Source of the DNA: Whitmania pigra
Lineage: Eukaryota > Annelida > Clitellata > Hirudinida > Haemopidae
NCBI GenBank assembly: GCA_021613335.1
Contig: JAJTWR010000113.1
Coordinates: forward strand, 762,001 to 826,000
Direction: 5' to 3'
Length of the DNA: 64,000 nucleotides
Below, piece by piece: positions 55,346 through 64,000 of this stretch; position 1 is the first letter of the stretch; the number at the start of each line of letters is the position of its first letter. The notes under the pieces are model-generated. The model worked only from the letters and a program-made list of their open reading frames with translations, had not been told where the DNA came from and made no database searches. Made by a program: the position numbers and the translations under genes.

Positions 55346-57008
55346 TTACTTTGGATAGTGATAAAAGGTTGCTCCTGGATGATATTAGTAAGAAAAAATT
55401 GTTTTTTTGAAATTATTTTTTGTCTTCTATTGCCGCCGGAGGGGAAAAATGCTATATTTTTGCTATTGCTTGTTTTTTTTCTGTTTTTGATGGACTATAT
55501 TTACATTTATTTCTATGTTTTTTATGCAGATTGAATGTATACTACTGAAAAAAAGTTTCATTGAAAAAAAAATAGTAATTTTAGAAACTTCTGCAAACTA
55601 TGGCCTTTACTCGAGCACAACTGACTTATCCCGTTTACGGCATTGGATGTTGTTGCGGAATAATAATATTAATGTATTCGTAAGAAAATTGAAATTATAT
55701 TAATATTATATTGAGAATCTTTTGGTTTGGCACCTGGACATAACCAATTGTTATTGTGTTCCCGCAACCTACGTCAAGCAATCCTATGCTCAGACTCAAG
55801 AAAATACGATCTCGTTAGTTCTCTTTGTTCAGTAAATACCTTATAGCACAGATACAACAGATATGAACTACCCGCCAATTACCAACTGTTAAGGAAGCAA
55901 TGCAGCATTACGTCCTTGTTCAAATACAACTTCCAAAGAATACTAAGTCAAGTGAAATAGTTGCTCAAGTTTCTGCAAGTGTTACAGACATTTGGTTTAA
56001 ATCTGGCATTCCAACTGTTTCAATGAGAAGAGTGCAACAAAAAGAAGTCCTGCACAAAAATTTAAAAATGATTCTGAAAAAAAGAAGACGAAGCGAAAGC
56101 TTCAGCATAATTGATTGTTAAACAGGACAAATTAAGTTTGTATGACTTAGCAGCGTGTCATTGTCTCGATGTAAGTACTTGCCCTTGTTCGACAGAAATA
56201 AAGGTGCCAGCACTTGAGTGAATTTTTCTTGGATAAAAGAAATGAAATAAATATGGTTATTGGTACTTTTGACAAGGAAACTATTTGCAATTTAACTAAA
56301 GCAACTGAGAGAGCGTCAAAGAGACTACAAAACACTATAATTCCATTTCTTGTAGCAAAATTAGTATATGAGCGTCGGGTGATAACAGTTCCAAAAGTGA
56401 TTTAGATGTTGTGGAAGTGCCTGTTGATGAAGAGTCAAATTAAGGACACAGAAAGTGTGTATATGTGATAAAGTTTCCTACGGTTGCTAGATGATGTGCG
56501 TTGCCAGGAGATTCTGCAGAAGTAACGAAATTCATAATCTAGTCTTGTAAATTGGCAAGATCTTCCGAGTACACACCAACATGTGTGAAAGATGTAAGTG
56601 ATGATGAAATTGAAAATGCAATACAAATACCGCAAAGATGAACTAATTAGATGAATGAATGAATTAGATGTCTTCCCTTCCACACCCAAAGTGTGGAAAA
56701 ACATCGAATTTGTTAAAGAAGCAGCAGCAGTTTGTGGAGATGAGAGAAAAGGCGGATATATATTAGAACAAAACTTCTATTTAGAAGAATAGAGTCAAAT
56801 GAAGTCATAATATATTACTTTATAGTTATTAATAACAAAAATAACCTGAATTAAGAAGCTAGATCATTTTCCTCACATATTTCAATATCGAATAATGACT
56901 GATTTTCGAAGCAAAGGCGGCAAGTGAAGGCAAAATTATTTTTAACGAATTTCTTTTTTATAATGTTATTTAGATGCTAGAGCAACATTATTTTGCTATC
57001 CAAAGTCA
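55346..57008 (+). mobile_element. Unclassified TIR element, copy B (both ends present)
   Basis: Ends: ACTTTGGATAG...TTGCTC at 55348 and its inverse ending CTATCCAAAGT at 57006. About 1.66 kb. The interior starts with an ATG at 55600 (MAFTRAQLT-like start), then EAMQHYVLVQIQLPKN, then SASVTDIWFKSGIPTVSMRR and KKRRRSESFS. Later pieces read EFFLDKRNEINMVIGTFDKE and EFVKEAAAVCGDERKGGYIL. Frame breaks split the ORF. Relative to copy A there is an about 250-bp insertion near the start codon. No transposase family is recognised, and it may belong to a known repetitive protein family that cannot be named from sequence alone. Confidence 0.65.
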
Positions 57009-57356
57009 ATCTAACAAAAAATTGCTCTAACGATCTACACTATTTGCACATGTTGCAAATTTTTTATGACATAATGTTCTTTAATAAATGAGAATGTACA
57101 TGCATGTGTTTTTGCTTTTTTTTTTACAAAACAGCAGTGCCAGATTAAGGGGGTCCGACGTGCCCGGGACCGGGCCTAGGGCTACTCACCAAGAGGGGAC
57201 CACCAATATAGACTTTCACATAAAATGTGTATGATACGTTTTCAAAACTAGTAGTCCTTGAAAAGTTTCAATTTGGAGTTTGGGTTAACGCATCGAAGAT
57301 AAGTCCACTTCATCCTCATCCATCCACTCAATATCTAAGTGTCTAAAATTTTTATA

Positions 57357-57450
57357 TATGATTTACGACATTCCCCGGCTGTACCCCCGCTAAAATTTGC
57401 CAGGGCGGGATTCCGCGGTCGATTCCTACTTGGGACACACCTTGAATTTG
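57357..57450 (+). repeat. Dispersed repeat with B-box-like motif (pair with 1558-1640)
   Basis: It shares ATGATTTACGACATTCCCCG and GGCT with 1558-1640, then diverges. Confidence 0.4.
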
Positions 57451-57514
57451 TGTTTTTTGGATTCTTGGTTCAGAATTTTGTTCAGAAATAAACGAATTCA
57501 AAACCCTTAAAAAT

Positions 57515-57670
57515 ATGCTGGGAAGTACTTGTTCATAATCATTGGTACCTGTAAAGTACTTGTTCATAATCATCGGTACTTGTACTTGAACTTGAGTATT
57601 TGTAGTTAATTGAATCTTGAGTACTTGTTATACGTAGTTATACTTGATATTTGAGTACTTGGTCTCATGT
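57515..57670. repeat. GTACTTG-rich repeats, probable hAT subterminal region
   Basis: About ten copies of the motif TACTTG/TTGAGTA within 155 bases, including a 30-base direct duplication (AGTACTTGTTCATAATCAT). Such arrays occur near hAT ends. No coding sequence. Confidence 0.4.
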
Positions 57671-57679
57671 CTGGGTGTG

Positions 57680-58490
57680 TGCTGTGAAGGAAAAAGACTG
57701 TTTAGATAGATAAATCAGCTTGAAACAGGTATTTGCACCACCTCCTGGAATGATATCCTGCAGATAATAGATGCTACCAATCAAAAGCTAAAAAAAAACA
57801 TCTTAAACTCGATCTGAGTTTAACGTTACTGACCAGCTTGAAAAACTATGTAGCATCAAAACGTGACTCCTTCGACACTTATGGTAAACAAGGCGAAGAA
57901 ATGTCTAGCTCCGCAGATTATGTGCAGATGGAAACTCCTTCTCAAAACTCAAATTAATTATAGAACTGATTAGGAACATCAAAGAATGTAATTATAACTG
58001 TTATAACTACATTCTTTCTCTGATTTTAACTATATTTACTTGTTAGACATACTAAACTTTTTCATGAAAAATTAAATTATTCTAACTGAATTCTTCTGCC
58101 TGAGCTAAAAAAGCGACGGATTATTTTGCGGATTTTTCGGAAAAATTCTTATTTTGTCTTGTTTTAAATATTTGTTTTTATGCCTGTTTGCATAGGCATA
58201 TAATATAATATAGTCACGGGTAAGGTAGTTTTAATTGGAGATAGATTTTTTACTTTTGCTGATTATTTTTAAAATAAACTTTATTACTTTTAACTGATTT
58301 TTGAATTTAAGTGCTATACAATAAATTTATAATTAATGACTTTTAATTTTTTCGAATGAGCTCATCCCTTAAACATTCGCTGCGTAACTTGTTTCCATCC
58401 GAGAGATTTTGTTTAAGCATTTGTCTTGTTTTTGTTAACGTGATCCAATTAGTTGTAGCTCCCGATAAAGTTGTATTTAGAGATAAGTTT
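57680..58490. other. Intergenic and RAD23 upstream region
   Basis: No repeat or ORF was recognised. CCAATTAG near 58443 lies about 50 bases before the RAD23 ATG, but no promoter can be placed. Confidence 0.3.
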
Positions 58491-58494
58491 GAAA

Positions 58495-60309
58495 ATGTGG
58501 ATTACCGTAAAGACGTTGCAGCAGCACACTTTTAAGGTTGAAGTCGATCCCGAAGAAGTGGTATGTATCGAAGGCAGTGATTTGCAAATTTTTAACTGTC
58601 GTAATTATAGTCGGTTAATATTTTGAATTAGCGTCAATTTTTAATATGATTTTCAAATCATATTTATTACTCCAGGTTCTAGAACTCAAGAAGAAAATCG
58701 AACTGACAAAAGGTGCAGAGTATCCTGTAACTGCACAGAAGCTAATATATGCAGGTAATTTGCCGAATTGTAACATTTTGAAAATATTTTACGTTAAATG
58801 TTATTGTTGGATCAGTTATACTAATTAACTAACTTAATAAACTAATGATTACTAAAAATTTTTCAGGGAAAATTCTTGAAGATGGTCAAAAACTTAGTTT
58901 TTATCATATTGAGGAAAAGAATTTTGTTGTGGTTATGGTTTCTATGGTATGTTATTTATTCACAACTAAGATTTGAAGTTCCTTTCTATTTGATTATTAA
59001 TCTTTAGCCAAAGCAGATGGCACAGACCCCAGCTCTGCCTGTTGTAGAACCATCAGCAACTGAGGTGAAGGATAGTGTTACTAGTGTTAAGGATGTGCAG
59101 CCAAGTGCTGCAGCTTCTGCTCAACCTGAAGCTGAAGCTACAGCGACAATAGTTGAAGCAGAGAGCAACTTAGTGACGGGTGAATCATATGAGAAAACAG
59201 TACAAGAAATGACTGAGATGGGTTTCCCTCGAGAAGAAGTTTTGAGGGCAATGAGGGCAAGTTACAACAATCCTGATCGTGCAGTTGAATATTTGCTCAG
59301 TGTGAGTTTATAAGACTGCATGCAGCTATCTGCAACTTTTTAATAATTTAATTTAATTATAATTTTTAGGGTTCTATCCCTGATGACTTGCCTGAAGGAA
59401 ATTCAGCCCAGCAGCCCAGAAATCTTGAACAACAAGAACAAGGATCAGTTACAGCCCAAAGTGCTGGATCCACTGGTGAGTGTGCTTTGCTGCTCTAGCA
59501 TACAATACATGTTAAAAATTTATTTTTTTCAGAGGATCCTCTTGCTTTTCTACGCTCACAGCCCCAGTTTCTTCAAATGAGGCAACTGATTCAGTCTAAT
59601 CCAAGTCTGCTTCCTAACATACTTGCCCAGATTCGTCAGTCTAACCCCCGTCTTTTGCAGGTTTGAACCACAATATTATATACCACAAATACCGATATCA
59701 TTTAAGGATTCTGATGCATTGAAGATTATTATTTCTTAGATAATAACAGAAAATCAGGATCGTTTTGTTCAAATGTTGAATGAGCCACTAGAATCAGGAG
59801 CATCTCCAGGCACAACTGGCAACCAAAGCTCTATGGAGCCAGGTTACATTCAGGTTACTCCTGAAGAAAAGCAGGCTGTTGAGAGGGTAGGTAGCTTATG
59901 AATACACATTAGTAATATAGTTATAGGGACATAGTTATTAATTTATTAAATAATTTTAGTTGAAGGCGTTGGGATTTCCAGAAGGTCTTTGCATACAAGC
60001 TTATTTTGCTTGTGAGAAGAACGAAGATCTTGCTGCTAATTTCCTCTTGTCACAGGAATATGATGATGATTTTGGTCAGCAAAGATGATTTTTTTAGTTT
60101 GATAACTGCATGTTGGGAACATAAGTTCAGATTTTTTGGAACATTTGGTCATTTGTGGCTTGGCAACATTTGGCTAAATATTATTTTAGCAATCATACTT
60201 CTTAATAGCTATTTAAGATGTGAGTTCATTTGCTTTCTTTCAACACTTAAATGTCATCATTATTTTGTTTTCAGACGATAATTATGTCGATGATGGTGAT
60301 GAAAGTTAA
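58495..60309 (+). CDS. RAD23: RAD23 ubiquitin/proteasome shuttle and NER factor, nine exons
   Basis: RAD23 binds ubiquitinated cargo through UBA domains and the proteasome through its UBL, and stabilises XPC in nucleotide excision repair. Exons: 58495-58560, 58676-58754, 58867-58946, 59008-59301, 59370-59475, 59533-59660, 59740-59886, 59960-60074 and 60275-60309. All are in phase and give 349 residues. UBL 1-75 ([28 protein letters not shown]), Ala/Glu-rich linker 76-134, UBA1 135-173 ([20 protein letters not shown]), XPC-binding domain about 212-270 ([20 protein letters not shown]), UBA2 about 296-338 ([20 protein letters not shown]). Five of the eight introns are 57-79 bp. Reading through the last donor (GTCAGC at 60075) stops at 60088 and gives an alternative four-residue tail. 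AATAAA at 60476-60481. Confidence 0.95.
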
Positions 60310-60500
60310 CATGTTGGTATTTGTCATTTGTTTGGCCTGAGGTGTTGTCAAATGAACTGGTTGAAGAATGATTTCTATGTTTGCTTTTGTCATCCATGAT
60401 TTTGAGTTGTTACTCCTTTCAGGCTGACAACTGACTTATTGGTTCACCTCAAAATATTTGATAGCTTGTAAGAGTAATAAAATTCTCAATTAATTGGAGT
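60310..60500 (+). other. RAD23 3' UTR with poly(A) signal
   Basis: The first AATAAA after the stop is at 60476-60481. From 60500 to about 61080 the sequence is AT-rich with nothing recognised. Confidence 0.6.
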
Positions 60501-61079
60501 TTGTTGGGTTGTATATGAGTCTTACATATTATGTAAAGAACTTCAGAATAGAAGCGGTTTCTTTACTGTCTTTATGTGGCATTTTATTGTGACTGGGTTA
60601 ATTGTCTGTACTATTTAAAAAGTATAATTTTACTGCATGCTGATATATATAAATTATTATATTATCATATTTGTAATTGTGATTGTAAATTAGCTTGCTG
60701 ACATGGCTCTGAAGTATTCCATTTTACTTTATTTTTATTTCAAATGTGTTATAGTGTGCAGAGGGATTTTGTGATTTAGGATTTTATTTGAATCTTCACT
60801 ATGGTCACAAAAAGAAACATAATTTTGGCAGGATAGATAGGCATGCAAAGAGATTGTTTATTTGAATTCTACATAAAATGACTGTAGAATGTTTTGTAAG
60901 CTCCATCCAATTGGCACTCAAAATTTTCTTTAACATTTAAGTGAGAACTAGCCCTTAGCATCTGGCATTGTTCCGATTGAAGTATAAAATATTTAGCAAT
61001 GCTTAAATATTGTTAGGTCATACTTGCTTTTTATGGACAATTTCCTCACAAATTACCATATCTCGCTAAAATTTTCGGC

Positions 61080-61540
61080 AACTAAGTGAAACCGTTTGGT
61101 TCCCATAAATTATGCAAATCAACGATTTGTGGCCTGGAGATATTATTGAGCCATCTTCAGGTTTGGGCTCGTTTCATGAATTTCAAGGTCTTATTGGAAA
61201 GATCAAACATTAAAGTGTCTCCAGCACTGAAAGTCCATCACAAGGAAAACCGTCCCTTCTGGGCCACAGAGATGGTCACCTACAATAATAGGTGAAAACT
61301 CGTAATTTACTTTCAGATAAGAAAAAGTTCAGCCTTGATGGTCATAAATACTACTTGCATGATCTTGAAAAAAAAATGTTTTCTTTAGAAGGAAACATGG
61401 AGGAGGTTCTGTAATGGTCTAGGGAGGAATGTCAGCGGTTGGAGGACTGAGCTTTTGAAACGGAGGCAGAACCTCAGAAGTACATTAAGATGCTCAATGA
61501 TTATCTCCCTTCTTTTGCTGAAACAAAATAACTTGAATTT
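61080..61540 (+). pseudogene. Tc1-type transposase fragment
   Basis: SPALKVHHKENRPFWATEM corresponds to the PALKNHHKLARVEWA block of the 26.7-kb element. FQIRKSS and a LDGHKYYLHDLEKK-like stretch follow, and then a GGSVMVWGGMS-like block in another frame. Stops and shifts throughout. Confidence 0.6.
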
Positions 61541-61544
61541 CAGC

Positions 61545-61610
61545 GGTGCCAGGACAATTCGTCGCATGACAGCTACGAAAACAGTGCTCACTGGAGGATA
61601 GTCAGTAATT
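61545..61610 (+). repeat. Short repeat shared with 35110-35166
   Basis: GGTGCCAGGACAATTCGTCG and GAGGATAGTCAG match the inverse of 35110-35166. Likely one end of an unnamed MITE. Confidence 0.5.
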
Positions 61611-61619
61611 AAACGCGAA

Positions 61620-62680
61620 TTTCCAAGTGAAACATTACTAAATTAACTAAAAATCAGCACGGCATCGACCTAGATATACTATCCCGAACTCCTGGAAATT
61701 TCCAGATTCTCTATTTCCAGAACTCTCTGGATCTTTCTAGAACTTTCTCGAAGCTCACGTGATATATCCCTCAGCCAATCATTTTTAACGACAATCCACA
61801 TGCTCCATATCACGTACACGCACATCAAGAATCATGTTAGTAGTCTCTGGGTTGGGTCCTAGGCAGGCTTGAGCTTGCCCCCCACCCCCCACTTGGAACA
61901 GACTGAAATAAGTTGGGAAAATTAGGATTTCAAACTAGTTAAAGCAAATGTAAAAAAAAAGTTTATGATATGTTTAAAATTGTAATATGATAAGATTGAT
62001 ATCTAAAAAACATTTCACTTATTCTAAATTATTTACAAAGTTAAGATCCTAAACAGTCTAAAACAATTTTGAAATGTTGTAGTTTAAATTACATTTTGAT
62101 GTGTTTGCAGTTACAAAATAATTTTTCGATCGGTCTGTGAAAATCTGTTCACCATTTCATTTACTGGAATAAGTGCAATAGTTGTTTTGTTCGCAGATAT
62201 TCTCAATAAAATCTTTTTCTTCGAAGATTGTGGCTTAAGAAATTGGAGACATACATCTATTGCAGCCATTTCGATCGAGCATATGTTACTATGAGATGAA
62301 GTTCTGATGCTTATTTCTTTTTGTTGTTTGGTATGTATATTCTTATTCCCGCCCTATCTCCAATTTTTGATGCATCTCTGTAGCAGAGATGATTTATTTT
62401 TGTTTATCGGCTGGGGTTGTGAGGTTGGTTTTATCAATCTTGGGACATTTTAGTATCCAAGGGGTCTTTTGGAATTGGAGGAAATTTCTTGTTGTGATGC
62501 ATCTAATCAAGCTAGGTGGTATTTGTTTTTCTACGATTACGTGTGGGGCTGAAATTCCTTTACTTTAGCTTAGTCTAATTTGAGTTTTGGTTCTTTTGCT
62601 GTTTTCTGGAAAGTAGTATTCTTTTGTGGGGTTGGTAGGTATGGCTATTGATTTGATGGCATGATTGTAATATTACACGT
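61620..62680. other. Intergenic, mostly unassigned
   Basis: A CTGGAAATTTCCAGA/CCAGAACTCTCTGGA/TCTAGAACTTTCTCGA cluster at 61695-61755 resembles heat-shock-element nGAAn/nTTCn arrays but has no adjacent gene. The rest may be decayed LINE 3' sequence belonging to the element at 62.7-64 kb. Confidence 0.3.
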
Positions 62681-62689
62681 TTTATTTGT

Positions 62690-64000
62690 TCCTAAGCACC
62701 AACAACCGTTCCTTTTTGTCCCACTTCACCGCCGCCATATAAACAAAGATCCCCTATTGTATTCGTATTTCTCAATCTCTGAGAGGTTGCCACAACACTA
62801 TAATGATTGGTAATGAAATGCTTTCTTAAAATGTCAAGAGAGAGTTCTCCACATTCTATTTGTAGGCTTGAGACTTTCATGCTTCCACATATTTGCTAGC
62901 GCTTGCGATGCCATGATTGATTTAGTAGGGACAACAAACTCTTCTAGGCTTAAGAGGGGAAGTTTATTTGGTAGCAAAAGCTATTTGGACCTGGGGAGGA
63001 GAATCTGAAATTTCTTAGGGCGTCACTTGCACTTCGAGAGTTATAAGGACAGAGAGGTCAGTGCAATCGTTGGATTTGTTGGGAATGCGTTGCTTTTGAT
63101 GCTAGCGAACTCAGGGAGTAGATTAGAATTACTACTGGCATGTTCAAATGTTTTTGCAAGTGTTTCAGGTTTGCTTGTATTGTCTAGAGGTCCCATCAAT
63201 TGATGCAATGTAAAGTATAGAGTACTTTTGGGAGTTTCGAAAGTTGTGTACTGATAAAGATCATTGGACGGTAGTTAGTTAGAAAGATTCTCTGCGCATG
63301 CATTTTGATAGAGGGTCCGGTTCGTTTTACTGAGATTAATTGTTCGAGGATGGCTGTTTCGTTGATTGAAATGCTTATGACGTGGTCACTCCCAAGATTT
63401 TCGTTAAGAACTTGCTAGGAAGCTTTTGTTGCGAGAGATGTAATCGAGACATCAATAGGGGTTGTGGATCCCTTGGGCGTCATGTGCGTGCATTCACCCG
63501 TGTTTAATGATACCAATCTGTAGTCATGTATAAACGATGTGTTTAGCCCCGAATATAGGGGAGTATGCATTGATGTCTCTGCATATTATAGATTGTGAGT
63601 GGGCTATTACCTTTCGGATTTGTTCGTATGAGAAATTTTTGGTTGGGGGAATGTAACACTTTACACTTTAAGTGTGCCTGTTTTGGTGCGAATTGAAGTA
63701 ATCAATATGCCTGATAACGTTTATATCATTAATAGACATTTCAACATGTAATATTTATTAATAAAAGTCACTCCTTTACAAGTTCTTTTGAACATTAATT
63801 GTTCTGGCTATGCTGAGAAGCTTTTGAACCGGAAAGTTTCTTTAAATCTGGTTGATAGTTTGTAGTTGAGGTACGAAGAAGTTGTCAGGTGTTGATTACT
63901 AGTTACAACTCGGTGTTTTGATTTTATAAATTTCATTGTTGAGTACAGCGATTCGCAGCAGTAGGTGGTATACCTGGATGTGCCAGATTGTGAAGGTGAC
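62690..64000 (-). pseudogene. Jockey-like LINE remnant: AP endonuclease piece and C-terminal piece
   Basis: From about 63600 down to 63330 the minus strand gives CRDINAYSPIFGA (endonuclease GDFNAH...WG block), LVSLNTGECTHMTPKGSTTP then IDVSITSLA and NLGSDHVISISIN (GSDH block), in the right order for an APE-type endonuclease. At 62690-62880 SLQIECGELSLDILRKHFI matches the region after the RT of Jockey-clade elements. The gap between them is about 450 bases, so most of the RT is deleted. It continues beyond the window. Confidence 0.65.

Noticed and set aside
57130..57230. hAT end starting CAGTGCCAGATTAAGGGGGT
   Set aside because: No opposite TIR or TSD was identified within the window.

Overview
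This window is nuclear DNA from an AT-rich invertebrate metazoan. Four animal genes with spliced GT-AG introns are readable, all on the + strand. The species cannot be fixed from sequence alone. Degenerate TTAGGG-type repeats argue weakly against insects, and the mix of Tc1/mariner, hAT, pogo, P-like, Helitron and R2-like elements suggests a repeat-rich genome.

Layout. 1-2.5 kb: an inverted copy of an unclassified TIR element, a tRNA-like repeat and a degenerate telomere-like stretch. 2.5-5.7 kb: a JUN (AP-1) gene in two exons, with a SINE and a piggyBac-type MITE in or beside its intron, then a long AT-rich 3' region. 7.3-9.6 kb: decayed LINE debris. 10.4-11.4 kb: a compact six-exon CZIB (C1orf123) gene with an intron directly after the ATG. 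12.3-18.6 kb: a pogo/Tigger element, tRNA-like SINE pieces, a Jockey-like LINE and a Helitron helicase remnant. 18.9-51.7 kb: a KCMF1 gene (ZZ plus C2H2/Di19 fingers, E3-like) whose seven recovered coding exons, phase-consistent across every junction, are scattered among transposons over about 33 kb. 51.9-58.4 kb: more hAT, SINE and microsatellite sequence and a second copy of the unclassified TIR element. 58.5-60.3 kb: a nine-exon RAD23 gene (UBL, UBA, XPC-binding, UBA). 60.5-64 kb: Tc1 and Jockey-like debris.

How the genes relate. JUN is a nuclear transcription factor, RAD23 a ubiquitin/proteasome shuttle and nucleotide-excision-repair factor, KCMF1 a ubiquitin-ligase-type protein, and CZIB a small zinc-binding protein. 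They look like independent housekeeping or regulatory genes, not a cluster. Introns fall into two classes: many of 57-70 bp (CZIB, RAD23) and some of 2 to 18 kb filled with transposons (JUN, KCMF1).

The most informative structures are: (1) two inverted copies of an unclassified TIR element with a broken ORF, at both ends of the window; (2) a Tc1 element with intact TIRs holding four near-identical 475-bp tandem copies and a 303-bp duplication; (3) a hAT element with a perfect 8-bp TSD nested in a pogo element whose other copy preserves the empty site; (4) a short retroposon tail module recurring at least six times, once with a 13-bp TSD. No intact autonomous transposon and no CRISPR or prokaryotic feature was seen.
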